A stretch of DNA of 39,000 nt from Nocardiopsis sp. JB363 (lineage in GTDB: Bacteria; Actinomycetota; Actinomycetes; Streptosporangiales; Streptosporangiaceae), in the NCBI RefSeq assembly GCF_900143625.1, contig NZ_FRFF01000047.1:1-39000 (forward strand). The letters are read 5' to 3'. Positions within the stretch are counted from its first letter, which is position 1. Each line of letters starts with the position of its first letter. Shown here one piece after another: positions 19,926 through 29,900 of this stretch. The notes beneath the pieces were generated by a model. It did not search any database, was not told the origin of the DNA, and worked only from the letters and a program-made list of their open reading frames with translations. The position numbers were made by a program, and so were the translations under genes.

Positions 19926-19977
19926 GCCGGTCCCGCGGGTTGTCTGCTGATCATGGCGCACCTGTCTCCACATCTGG

Positions 19978-20029
19978 CCGAACACACCCGATTGCTGAGC
20001 TTGGTCGACAGATCGGGTGCTGTGTTCGG
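19978..20029. terminator. Shared hairpin between convergent operons
   Basis: CCGAACACACCCGAT (19978-19992) pairs with ATCGGGTGCTGTGTTCGG (20012-20029): 15 paired bases with a 3-base bulge on the right arm, around a 19-base loop. It lies midway between the brxHI stop (19925, plus) and the end of the ABC ATPase gene (20077, minus), so it can serve both strands. Confidence 0.6.
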
Positions 20030-20076
20030 ACCCGACTTGTTGGGTCTGGATGTGTAGCGGAGCTTGGCGCCCGGAC

Positions 20077-22050
20077 CTACTCGTCTTCCATCTCCTCCAC
20101 TAAGAGGGCGTCCTGTGGGCCACGGTGGGTGATTCCGGGGATTCCCGGAGAGGGGTAGTTCACCTTGATGAGGCCGTGTGCAGGTTCGAAATCAGAGGGG
20201 AGGTTGGTATCCACCACAAAGACCTGGAAGGGGTTCTCCGGGGCATCCGCAATGTCCTGGATCCTCTTGTAGAGGTTCAGGCTCAGGGTTTGGAGGGGCC
20301 CCAAGGACTTCTGCGGACTGTCCAGAATCAGACAGCTGGGCAGACGGTAGTTGGGGTTGGGCAGAGCAATCGACTGTAGGGTCAGCCAATATCCCACGAT
20401 GAAGGGGACCTGGTTCCCTCCGCTGATGTTGACCCGGTCGAACCGTGTGTCGTCAATATACGGCAGATAGTCAATGGTGGAGATCCTTCCCTGCTCCACG
20501 TTGGGTGTGCGCAAGGAATGAAGAAGTCCGTTGTAGCGCTGACTCATCTGCTCGAGTAGCTCATCGTTGGAATTCTGGACGAACTCCTCCCTGCTCTGAC
20601 GTTCTTCCTGTACCGAGTCGACCTTGTTCTGCGCCCGAGTGACATCTTCCTGGAAACTGTTGATCTGGCTGTTGACACCAAGGAAGTTTTCGAGGTTTCC
20701 GATCTCGGCTTCGGCGGTGGCCAGAGCCTCCCGTACCCGGGAGAGTTCTTCAGTATGTGGTCCGTTCGTCCCGGTCAGAAGTTCGATCTCGGATCGGAGC
20801 TCACGATTGCCCTCCTGAAGGTACTCAAGATGGGACGTCAGAGTGGCCTTCTCCCGATCTCCCTGAGCATGTAGGGAAAGTAGCTCCTCCCGTTGCTGTG
20901 ACAACTGGACTTCCTGAGCTCCGGATTCTCCAAGAATGACGAGTGGAAGCGTGTCCTCTGGCTTCGCCTTCCTGTCGGAGTCCTCCCCCTGTGTGGGTTC
21001 CGGCTCGTCTTGGAGACAGAGCCGACACGAGTGCTCGGGAACGGACGGCCCACGTTCATCGATCGACTGCATACACCGGGGGCACTGAGAGAACTCGATG
21101 GGTGCCAGCAAAGAACTGGAGCTGTTCACACGCTGGGCGCGGTCCAGGGACTCAGCGAGCTCGGTAATACGGGAGTTCCGTTCTGTTTGTACCTCGTTCA
21201 AGGCCCTGAGGACCTCTTGGGTCCGGATAATACTGCTCCGGTTGGTTCCGAGAAGACCCTGTAGCGTGAGTACCCGGTCGTCGTGAATTCCCATCGCGGA
21301 ACGCACCTCGGTGAGACTTTCCGCGATGCGGTCACGCCGTTGCCATGCCGCATCCAACTCTCGGCGCAAGTCTGACTCGGAAGGGAGTTCGGCGCGCTCC
21401 TGGAAAGCGGCGACTCCTTCCTGGCGCCTCTGGGTTTGTCGCAGGGTGTCCTTGGCGCTGAGTAGCTGATTCTCCAACTCCTGTAGTTCTGAGTCGATCA
21501 TGTCGAACAGAAGTTGGAAAAGGCGCCTGCGCCTCTGAGACAAGGTGGAGGAATCATGATGGGCGATACGTTGGTCGATATCACTCTGGGGCACGTGTAT
21601 GTAGTCCCAGACGTGCGCAAAGGTCAGAGTGTCTCGTTTCTTTCCCACGGTGAAGCTGACATCATCACGAATGCCCAACCAGCTCAAGAGCCGCTTGGCG
21701 ATCGTCGGCACCTCAGGGTCATCAGTCGATACCGGATAAGCGCCGATGTCCTCCTGGGTGATCAAGTCATGGACAAGAACCTCCGCGGGGGTCACGGTGC
21801 TTCGGGTAAGTTGCAGTTCCTGGGTTCCGGCCTCGATCTCGACTCTGACTTCGAGCACCTTACGCTCCACGACCGGGGTCTTGCGGAACTTCAGACCAAG
21901 ACCGAACTTGATGAGTTCGATGATGGTGCTCTTCCCGGACCCAGGCGGGCCGATGATGAGATTCAGCCCACTGGAGAACTCACGGCGAGGGGGGTTTCCG
22001 GAATTTCGTGTCACGATTTCCAAGGCGTTGATTCGAAATCGGGTACTCAC
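20077..22050 (-). CDS. SMC/Rad50-like ABC ATPase of a Lamassu/ABC-3C-type system (LmuB-like)
   Basis: ABC-class ATPase of 657 residues with a split head and central coiled coil. Walker A is GPPGSGKST with Lys40. Long Gln/Glu/Arg-rich helices follow, with a zinc-hook-like element in the middle (QCPRC and CRLC, about 323-347). The ABC signature is ISGGNQVPF near 540 and Walker B is CLILDSPQ near 573. This matches the ATPase of ABC-three-component systems (DUF3732 type), the same group as Lamassu LmuB and Vibrio DdmC, which sense DNA structures and control a nuclease. It starts with GTG overlapping the preceding stop (GTGA) behind GGAGAGGAG. It is the last gene of a three-gene minus-strand operon, convergent with brxHI. 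GC is visibly lower than in the BREX genes. Confidence 0.8.
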   Translation of the reverse strand: MSTRFRINALEIVTRNSGNPPRREFSSGLNLIIGPPGSGKSTIIELIKFGLGLKFRKTPVVERKVLEVRVEIEAGTQELQLTRSTVTPAEVLVHDLITQEDIGAYPVSTDDPEVPTIAKRLLSWLGIRDDVSFTVGKKRDTLTFAHVWDYIHVPQSDIDQRIAHHDSSTLSQRRRRLFQLLFDMIDSELQELENQLLSAKDTLRQTQRRQEGVAAFQERAELPSESDLRRELDAAWQRRDRIAESLTEVRSAMGIHDDRVLTLQGLLGTNRSSIIRTQEVLRALNEVQTERNSRITELAESLDRAQRVNSSSSLLAPIEFSQCPRCMQSIDERGPSVPEHSCRLCLQDEPEPTQGEDSDRKAKPEDTLPLVILGESGAQEVQLSQQREELLSLHAQGDREKATLTSHLEYLQEGNRELRSEIELLTGTNGPHTEELSRVREALATAEAEIGNLENFLGVNSQINSFQEDVTRAQNKVDSVQEERQSREEFVQNSNDELLEQMSQRYNGLLHSLRTPNVEQGRISTIDYLPYIDDTRFDRVNISGGNQVPFIVGYWLTLQSIALPNPNYRLPSCLILDSPQKSLGPLQTLSLNLYKRIQDIADAPENPFQVFVVDTNLPSDFEPAHGLIKVNYPSPGIPGITHRGPQDALLVEEMEDE

Positions 22051-22598
22051 CTGATCTCCTCTCCAATCCCGTATATGTCAATCTCCGGTAGGTGCTCTCG
22101 AATAAGTAACGACAGACGATTTCCGTTGAGATTCCCGGCAGCATCGGCGATCGCCGAGCAACGGTCCGCCACATGTCGCCAGGGCGGAGCATTAATGGCC
22201 TGTTCGTTTGTGGAGACTCCGGCTGAAGTCGGGGCCAGGGTGATTCGCGCTCGCCCGCCGTCTCCCCTCTTGAGGAGACGGCGACTGATGAGTGCTCCCA
22301 CCACTGTGTAGTAGCGCTCGTCCCAGGGACCGTAGCGGTGCCTACGCATGGGGGATTCGGGAGTCTGTACGTCAGGTGAGGACAAGTGGAGCCGGGGATC
22401 ATCCGAACGCAGCGTCGTCAAAGTACGGATGGCCAGCTTTGGGTAGCGCAGGAGAAAGTCAAGCTTGGCGAGCTGAGTCAGCCCATCGACGTGCCCAGGA
22501 TCTGGGTGAGCCCGTACTACCGCATTGACCAACAGCAGGACACGAACTTCGTGATAGTCGCGGTCCCGTTGGAAGAGGGAGAGGTGAGCGACGGTCAT
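22047..22598 (-). CDS. ABC-three-component system middle component (LmuC-like)
   Basis: Small protein of 183 residues between effector and ATPase. It carries a KLDFLLRYP motif at 45-53, which I associate with the 'three component ABC system middle component' families, and a predicted helical, winged-helix-like fold. Its job would be to bridge the SMC-like ATPase and the effector. The open frame extends 37 codons upstream into the effector gene, but the true start is ATG 22598: it overlaps the upstream stop as ATGA and has GGAGGG four bases before it. Its own stop overlaps the ATPase start as GTGA. Such continuous coupling suggests the three products are made in fixed ratio. Confidence 0.75.
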   Translation of the reverse strand: MTVAHLSLFQRDRDYHEVRVLLLVNAVVRAHPDPGHVDGLTQLAKLDFLLRYPKLAIRTLTTLRSDDPRLHLSSPDVQTPESPMRRHRYGPWDERYYTVVGALISRRLLKRGDGGRARITLAPTSAGVSTNEQAINAPPWRHVADRCSAIADAAGNLNGNRLSLLIREHLPEIDIYGIGEEIR

Positions 22599-23992
22599 GA
22601 TCCCTCCGGCTGGTCCTCGGAGGGGGAGAGAGTATTGATGTTGGACTCTCCGTAATCCCGGAGCTCCGCGTCGGCGTCGAAGCGTTCCTCGGTGAACCAG
22701 ATCATGCATTCGTTGGCGGCGTGAGCCACCGCTCCCGTGATCAGCTCCCTGTTGATCGGGAAGGGCAGCTCTGGAAATTCGCCAGGAGGAAGACGGATGC
22801 TATTGCCCCACAGGCGCGCTCCCATCTCTTCCTGAGCCACCCCCTGGTTCTTCAGGTCGTACTCGACATCGTCGACACGCTGCACGAGGTCCTTGGTGAA
22901 GGCCTCCACCTGAGCATGGTTTCCAGGTGAGTCATCCAGCCCGGACGTGGCATTCGACCAGGACTTCAGGCTGTCCTCAGCGCGCTGGATGGCATTGGCC
23001 CCGCACTGACCAGCATGCATTTTCACCGAGACCTTGTGCCGGAGGGGGATATCCGGTGCGAGAAAATAGCGGGGGCGCCTTACCACGTCGGTGATGACAC
23101 TCCGGGCCTGGTCAGTGGTGATCCTCCGGCGGAGGAGGTCGTGAGGGAGGCCTTGGCGTTTCTCAGGATTATCAGAATTTTGGACCAGCATACTGAGCGC
23201 ACCCCATTCCAAGGGCAGTCGGGCACGCATGCTCTGTTCAACCTGGTCGGTGAGTGCCTTCCACACCCATTCGGCGTTTTCGGGGGGATGCCCCAAGGCT
23301 TTCAGAACCGGCTGGACATAGCTGGTCGGTGCGGAGTCATCGATGAAGTGGCGCCCTGGGAGGTCCGTGTCCAACCGGAGTTTGCGTAGGAAGGGAGAGA
23401 CCTTGGCCAGGAGCGACTGCTGAGGTCGGCAGTTCTCCGCTCGAGAACGTCGCCCCGTGGTCTCCTCGTCGCTGAGCCCGGCCTTCTTGTGACTCATCAT
23501 CAGGTGCCGGGCAAGCTTTCGAGACAGCTCGGTGAAGTCCGCGTCCGACACCTGCTTCCTGGGGCTGCCGGATGCGTGGTCATCGACCAGGCAGGCATCG
23601 CCCAGGGGAGAGGTTTTGGACCGCTCAAGAGCGTTGTTCGTGCTGAGACGGTACTCGGAGACCCGGGGGAGTCGTTGTGAGTTCCGGTAGAGATGGGCGA
23701 TACCACCCTTCTCCACGAGATCAGCCCATTCCCATGCGCCTTGGTCGAGGTCACGCACCTTGCCTGAGACGAGAGTGGTTTCAGGCCCGTTGATCAGGAT
23801 CCAGTCCTCCCAGTACTCGCTGATCATGGCCCGGTGTGGCCGGTCACGTCCGCGTCGCTGGTCGAGGATGTCGTCCTTGATGAGATCCAGTAGGTCTCGC
23901 GTGGCTATCCTGGCTTGCCACGTGTACTTATCGAATGTTCTGGATCCCGCATCCTCAGGTGGACGCAATGCGGCCAACTCGATTTCGTCCAA
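22595..23992 (-). CDS. Cap4/DUF4297-like nuclease effector of the Lamassu/ABC-3C-type system (LmuA-like)
   Basis: Effector of 465 residues. The N-terminus resembles the dsDNA endonuclease domain of Cap4/DUF4297: YTWQARIATRDLL helix, then EYWEDWIL (Glu59, Glu62-Asp63), then LVSGKVRD with Lys78, and GGIAHLYRN, giving the E/D...xxK order of a restriction-endonuclease fold. The remaining 370 residues are helical and I do not recognise them; in ABC-3C proteins this part contacts the partners or a sensor. The start is TTG 23992, supported by GGAGG six bases upstream and by the lack of another good start. As first gene of the operon it is followed by the middle component with an ATGA overlap. Presumed action: cleavage of invading or replicating DNA once the ATPase is triggered. 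Confidence 0.75.
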   Translation of the reverse strand: MDEIELAALRPPEDAGSRTFDKYTWQARIATRDLLDLIKDDILDQRRGRDRPHRAMISEYWEDWILINGPETTLVSGKVRDLDQGAWEWADLVEKGGIAHLYRNSQRLPRVSEYRLSTNNALERSKTSPLGDACLVDDHASGSPRKQVSDADFTELSRKLARHLMMSHKKAGLSDEETTGRRSRAENCRPQQSLLAKVSPFLRKLRLDTDLPGRHFIDDSAPTSYVQPVLKALGHPPENAEWVWKALTDQVEQSMRARLPLEWGALSMLVQNSDNPEKRQGLPHDLLRRRITTDQARSVITDVVRRPRYFLAPDIPLRHKVSVKMHAGQCGANAIQRAEDSLKSWSNATSGLDDSPGNHAQVEAFTKDLVQRVDDVEYDLKNQGVAQEEMGARLWGNSIRLPPGEFPELPFPINRELITGAVAHAANECMIWFTEERFDADAELRDYGESNINTLSPSEDQPEGS

Positions 23993-24930
23993 TCAGCACC
24001 TCCAGATCTGACTTACCTGTCTCTTCTGATTTCTATCACTTTGTCTGTATCTAGCTGTGGGAATGTATCCTTCTTGTGATCTCATGCCGTGAGACGTTGG
24101 TTGTATTTTTCACGAAAAGGACTCCAGCGATGATTTTGGGTGAAGCCTGGCAAGTCTGTATCGCGTAGTGACGAAGCACGGACAGCTAGTCGGAGCCCGC
24201 ACACCCTCCTCGGTCGGGGCCCGACGTCACCGCGTTCGGGGCGCGATGCCTCGACGCGGATCTCGTCGACGCCATCGGGGTGCCGGGCCGCGTCGCCGCG
24301 CGGGAGGGCTTGGCCGAAGTCCACCTGGTGGAAACGGATGCTCCGGGAACCGCCGGCGGCGCGTGGGGGTCGGGCCCACGCCTGCTGCCGTTCCCCACGG
24401 ACGCAGGTGGATCGATGCGAGGACCGTCCCCGGAGCCCTCGTCGACCTCGCCGTGGCGGGAGGGGTGGAGGACCATCGAGTTCTCGTCCGCGTCCCGCCG
24501 TTCGACGACCATGGCGGGAACCGCTCGGGGTCCGTTGTCTCGCAAAGCGCCGATATGAGCCACCTCGGCTGTGCGAAGATCTCCTCGTGCGGCCACTCCG
24601 ACTCACGACGACACAGGTGGCAGATGCCGTTATGGATTTCCCCGAGTTCCCATTCGATCACCGCATATCGGAATGTTCCGGGATCGACGGAACGCCGGGC
24701 TTCGACGACGCCGTCGGGGCTGTTCGGCCGGTGTCTACCAGGATTTCCGTGGCCGGAAGTGGACAATCAGTGGGGCTGGTGTGGCGGAGAACGAAAACTG
24801 AGGTACGACGCGAGGTCGTGACGTTAAAGCGAGGGATCCGCTGGGAAGGGAACGGAGGAAACCCCAGGGATGATTTCGCACCATACGCCTTCGAAAGGCC
24901 CTATGTGACAAGAGAACCCCCGGTGGTCGC
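23993..24930. other. Leader of the minus operon plus a gene-poor, possibly decayed stretch
   Basis: Bases 23993-24125 are AT-rich and must contain the promoter of the minus-strand nuclease operon. I find no clean -35/-10 pair, but TCTCATGCCGTGAGA (24080-24094) holds a perfect 5-base inverted repeat that could be an operator. From about 24140 to 24930 several open frames overlap on both strands and none is convincing. Coding-like G/C bias shifts between frames: around 24220-24360 in plus frame 1 (AREGLAEVHLVET), then around 24410-24540 in another plus frame or on the minus strand (MVLHPSRHGEVDEGSG), then on the minus strand near 24600-24680 (HNGICHLCRRE). This looks like frameshifted remnants. 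One plus frame runs to a TGA at 24932-24934 overlapping the protease start (ATGA), so a short coupled gene cannot be excluded. Confidence 0.4.
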
Positions 24931-26817
24931 ATGAGCCCGATGGAACCCCCGCCCTGGCAATTCCAGGTGCTGTGTCCCTCTCCCTACGGCGGGGAGACGG
25001 TGGTCGGCGGCGCGGTCCTGCTCGGCTCCGGTCTGGCGGTCACCTGTGCGCACGTGGTGGCCAGCGCCCTGGGGCTCCCCCAGGAGGAACGGTTCGCGCC
25101 ATCGCCGGACACTCCCGTCCGACTGCGCTCCGCCCTCGGTGGCGAACACGAGATGTCGGTGAGCACCGACCTCTGGTCGAGCGGTCCGGACAGTCGGGAC
25201 CTTGCGGTGTTGCGTTCCAACGCTCCCGACCTGGCCGGTGTGGAACTCCCCGTGCTCTTCGAAGAGGGCGAACCGCCCGCACAGGCACCCCTCAGCGTGC
25301 TGGGCTACCCGGAGCTGACCGGATCCATGTGGGCCTCGGCGCTGTATCGCGGACAGGCGGGGCCCTCGTCGTGGTCGAGCCAGGTGGACATCGTTCCGGG
25401 AAGCCGCGTGCGGATCACCGAGGGGTACAGCGGTTGCGCGGTGCGCGCCGAGTCCGGCGAGGTGCTGGGGATCATGCAACAGAACCATCGCTATTCGTGG
25501 GGCACCGCCGGTGAACCCTCCGACACGGCGTTCTTCCTCCCTTTGGCGCAGATGCGAGGGCTGCGAAGCGCCGCGGGCGGGGACGAGACACCCGTTTCCA
25601 TCCACCGGCTCATCAACGAGTCGGTCTGCGGTGTGGACACCTACCAGTGCCTGCACGACTTCCTCGACACGGTGTCGTTGAGCGAGGTTCCCGCCGAGGA
25701 GTTCCTGACCCGGCGCGAGCTCGATCGTGTGCGAGAGCGGCTCCACCGAGGCAGCAGCGCGTGGAGTCTGCTCATGGCCCTGTGGGAGATCCTGCCCCGG
25801 CGCGGAGAGCCCGATCCGAGCCTGGCGTGGGTGCACCATGTCCATCAACGCCTGCGCCGCCGGCGTCCGCTACCTCCCTCCCTGTGGGGCTGGATCGTGC
25901 GGACCGCCGTTCAGGACCTGGGGGCCTCCTGGGAGGAGAGGCTGAGGGAGGATCAGCGCCGACGTCTGGCATCGGGCGAGAGTCGGCAGAGCCCGAGGGC
26001 CTACGACGGTTCTCGTGCGCCGAAGGAGGCACAGCGTCCTCAGGTCGTGGCGCTCTTCCACCTGGAGCAGGTGGCGCGCGGGTACCGGATGACCTTCGGG
26101 ATCGCTCGCTGGACCGGTGAGGGCTACGAACTTCGGCCCCAGGAGTCACAGGTGGTGGCGGAGGAGGCGATCTGTGACCGGATCAGCGACCTCGTCCTGG
26201 CCGCCCGCTCTCGGGGGCTCTTCGCCGTACAGGAGGGGCCGGTCGGCCTACGACTCCTGATCCCCCGAAGCTTGATGAACCTACGGTTGGGGCGAACCCC
26301 GGTCAGCAGAGGGGTGCTGGCCTATCCGGCCCGGCTGGCGGTCAAGTACGAGATCGTCTACCACGTGAGCGAGCGCATCCGGGCGGCGGACTACCTCGAT
26401 GCGGATCCGTCACTGTGGAAGCGCAGATCGCATCACCAGTCGTCGACCCCGACGGTGGAGCACCGGAACGTCCTCATGTCATGGCAGGTACCGCTGGACG
26501 AGGTGGCGGACCGCCTGGGTGACGAGTACGTGACGGTCTGCGCGGTGGATTCGGACCATCAGGATCACACGCATGTCTTCGACGCGATCCTGCATCAGGG
26601 GGTGCCGACGATCGTGCACGGTCCGCGAGAAGCGGTGCGGGAGTTGGCCGAGGAACTGCTCCTCAAAGAGCCCGAAGCGCGTGTGGACGTGGACTCCCTG
26701 GCCGGTTACCTGCGGGAAAGGTCGATTCGTCGGGCGGACACGAGGAACATATCCCTCATCAATGATGGGTACGGAGATGATCTCCTGGAGAGGGTGTTGG
26801 GTATGGGTGAGGTGTGA
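24931..26817 (+). CDS. Trypsin-like serine protease with VMAP-like C-terminal region
   Basis: Protein of 628 residues with an N-terminal S1-type protease domain (about 10-215). The catalytic triad is readable: His41 in VTCAHVV, Asp90 in DSRDLAVL, Ser167 in GYSGCAV. There is no signal peptide, so it should act in the cytoplasm. The following linker region (about 230-380) is helical. The rest (about 385-628, with RLLIPRSLMNL, YEIVYHVSERIR and GVPTIVHGPR) resembles the C-terminal domain of vWA-MoxR-associated proteins (VMAP-C); this assignment is moderate. Such proteins are effectors of NTP-dependent conflict systems in multicellular bacteria, where a sensor NTPase activates the protease. It is followed after 111 bases by a vWA-like/NB-ARC/TPR gene, a likely sensor. 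ATG 24931 has GGTGG upstream. Confidence 0.75.
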   Translation: MSPMEPPPWQFQVLCPSPYGGETVVGGAVLLGSGLAVTCAHVVASALGLPQEERFAPSPDTPVRLRSALGGEHEMSVSTDLWSSGPDSRDLAVLRSNAPDLAGVELPVLFEEGEPPAQAPLSVLGYPELTGSMWASALYRGQAGPSSWSSQVDIVPGSRVRITEGYSGCAVRAESGEVLGIMQQNHRYSWGTAGEPSDTAFFLPLAQMRGLRSAAGGDETPVSIHRLINESVCGVDTYQCLHDFLDTVSLSEVPAEEFLTRRELDRVRERLHRGSSAWSLLMALWEILPRRGEPDPSLAWVHHVHQRLRRRRPLPPSLWGWIVRTAVQDLGASWEERLREDQRRRLASGESRQSPRAYDGSRAPKEAQRPQVVALFHLEQVARGYRMTFGIARWTGEGYELRPQESQVVAEEAICDRISDLVLAARSRGLFAVQEGPVGLRLLIPRSLMNLRLGRTPVSRGVLAYPARLAVKYEIVYHVSERIRAADYLDADPSLWKRRSHHQSSTPTVEHRNVLMSWQVPLDEVADRLGDEYVTVCAVDSDHQDHTHVFDAILHQGVPTIVHGPREAVRELAEELLLKEPEARVDVDSLAGYLRERSIRRADTRNISLINDGYGDDLLERVLGMGEV

Positions 26818-26851
26818 TCCTGATGGGGCCAGGGTTTCATTTGTTTAATTA

Positions 26852-26880
26852 TGGACATTTGCGGCGATTCAAATTACATT
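26852..26880 (+). promoter_or_regulatory. Putative housekeeping-type promoter for the NB-ARC/TPR gene
   Basis: TGGACA (26852-26857) matches the -35 consensus at 5 of 6 positions. A spacer of exactly 17 bases follows, then TACATT (26875-26880) fitting TAnnnT. It sits in an AT-rich gap (26818-26928), 48 bases before the GTG at 26929, so the NB-ARC/TPR gene could be made independently of the protease. Confidence 0.5.
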
Positions 26881-26928
26881 GTTGACGCGACTGTCGGTCT
26901 CCAAGAGTTGTAAGGTCAGCGGAGAAAA

Positions 26929-29900
26929 GTGTCCGGAGTGATACGCACCGTCGAGACGAGAGAGCTCATGGATGATCCGGTGCAGGGATACGTGGAGGCC
27001 CTGACAGATCTGCGACAGGCCCACCCCGGTCTCGTCGTCGTGTTCGATTCCGCCGCGCTCATGGAAATTCATCACCACATCATCGGACCTTTGTTCGATG
27101 TGGTCCGCGGCCTGGACATTCCGGTCACCCGGGTCGATATGGGAGTGGCCGAGGGTCGGTGGGAAGAACGGTTTCCCGGAGGAGACGGCACGGGGCTCGA
27201 AGGTCCGCTACTGATCGTCAGTGACGTCCGTGGGCGTGTCTGGTCGACGCCCGCGTTCCGGGACCGACTCCGTCTACTGGCCGACCGGGTGCCGATCGCG
27301 CTCCTGTACGTGTTCGGACACTCCCACCGCAATCTGAGCGTCATGGCCACCGAGCCGATGCGAGTGGTGGAGCGCGAGCCGGGGGAGGCCTCGGTGCTCT
27401 CCTGGGAACCGGTTCGCACGGCGGAGGCCGAGGAGCCCCCGTTCGCCGAAGTGGCGCGTATCCCCATCCTGGAACCCTCCCCTCATCAACTCACCGAGTG
27501 GGCACGCGCCCTGACCGGTGGACCAGGCGCCTGGCGGGCCGACGTGTGGTCCCTGGACGTCACGCCACCGCCACCGGAGAACCACCCCGAGTCCCTCACC
27601 CCGGGGGAACGAGTCGAACGCTTCCTGTCCACCTCGACCTACGGAGCCCGTGAACTCGCGGTACGTCTGGCCCAGGCGCCGGTGAACCTCGCCGTGGCCG
27701 AGGTGGTGCAACGCACCATCCCCCGGCCCACCCCGGAGGTCTCCGCGCTCGCGGCCGGCGCCGAGATCGCCGAGGTGCTGGGCGGATCACTGATGACGGG
27801 CGAGGCGCCCGCGGCTCCTTTGAGCGACCCCCGGCGCTCGGCGCTCGAATTCCGTCCGGGCGTGCGCAGGGAACTCCTGGAACGACTCGGCGGCATCGGC
27901 ACCATGCGCTCGGTCTTCCACACCCTGGGCATCGAGTTCAAGGACGTGTCCCGCGTCTACCAGTGGCTGTCCCGGATCGAGACGAGCCTGCCGGAGATCC
28001 ACGAACTCGACGACGCGGAAACCGACCTCGCCCACGCGATCATCCCCGCGCTCACGGAGATGCCGGGTGAATACCGACGACTCGCCGTCCGCCTGAGCGA
28101 GGTGCTCGAAGGCGAGAACCCCTATTTCCCCCAGACCTGGGCCTTCGACCCATCCGTCGCACAAGAGGAAGCAGATTTCGCCGTGACCACCCACGACATA
28201 CCCGAGGTACCCGAAACGGAGCAGACGGTGTCCGTACGGCCCGTCACCACCGTGTCGGAGAATGTCCGACGACGACCCTCTCGACGAGGACTCGCCTACC
28301 TGGGAGGTGTGCCACAGCAGAACCTCAACTTCACCGGTCGGGAAGAGATTCTGCGCGACATCCACGAGACGCTCTCCGACCACCCGGGCACCTCGTTCCT
28401 GGTCGCGGGCAGTACCGGTATCGGCAAGACCCAGATCGCGATGGAGTACGCCCACCGTTTCCGTCAGGACTACGACCTGGTGTGGTGGATCCAGGCGAAC
28501 ACCAGCGCGGAGATCCACCAGGCCTACCTGCGTCTGGCACAACGTCTCGGTGTCGAGGGCGCGGCGGGAGGGCCCGAACTCACCATCCAGGCGGTCAACG
28601 ACGCCTTGGACAACGAACCGAGGATCGGCAACTGGTTGTTGATCTTCGACGACGTCCCGGACCTGGACACGCTGACGCCGGCACTGCTTCCTCTCGGTGG
28701 ATCCGGCCGGGTCCTGCTCACCTCACGGGACCAGGGATGGATCCACAGCGGCCGTGGCGGCGGCCGGATCATCCCGCAACTGAGCATGGGGGAAAGCGTC
28801 GCCCTCCTGCACAAGATCTGCCCGCACCGGTTGGAGAAGGACCGGGCCACGGCCGAACTGATCGCCGAACGCCTCCAGCACCTGCCGTTGGCGCTCGCCC
28901 AAATGGGGGCGTACCTGCGTGACTCGCTGATGGGGACGGACGAGTTCCTGAGCCAGTTGCGCGACAAGTTCGACCAACTCGTCGATCATGTCGAAGCCGA
29001 CGACCAGTACCCGCTGCCCCTCGCCGCGGCGTGGAGCATACAGCTGGAGGACCTGCAACGAGCCACCGGGCCACAACGCGAGACCAAGCGTCTGGTGTTG
29101 GAATTCATCAAGCTCTGCTCGTTCTTCGCGCCCCGCCCCCTGTCACGGGCGATCTTCCACCGGGCCCGGGGGTTGAGCCACAACCCGGAACTGTCACGGG
29201 TCCTGGGTGACGACATGATGCTCTCGAAGGTGTTGCGCTACGCGCATCGGCACAGCCTGGCCGACTTCGACCTCCAGGACAACACCTTCCAACTGCACGC
29301 GACGTTCCAGAGCGTGGTGCAACATTCCATGAACGTCGAGGAACGCTCGCTCCAGCGCGCCCTGGCCCACCGTCTGTTGGCCCAGAGCGATCCCGTGGGA
29401 CCCAAACAGGCCCAGAACCGGGCCGAGTACCTCCTGTTGCTCTCCCACGTGATGGGATCCGGCGCCTGGCGAAGCAAGGACGCGCAGGTCCGTGGGCTGC
29501 TGATCAACCTGGCCGAATTCCTGACCGAGATGGGCGACTACCGCACCGCGCTGACCCTCACGCGCCACGCCTACGACGAATGGAGCGACAACCCGACCCA
29601 CCGGTTCCGGGTGTGGATGGTCCGGGCCAGGTGCCTGCGGCTCATCGGGGACAACGAGACCTGCCTCATCGAAGCCGACCGCATGTACGAGGAGCAGGCG
29701 GCCCTGGAGGGCAGGGACAGCGAGGAGGCGATGGACGCCCGGACCGCTCGTGGCATCGCCCTGAGCAACCTCGGAGACTTCGAAGAGGCCGAGAGCATCT
29801 ACACGGAGGTCTACCAGTACCGTCGCGAACACTTCGGGGAGGAAGATGAGGGCACTCTGCAGGCGGCGCACAACCTGGCCACCATCATGCAGCGTCGAAG

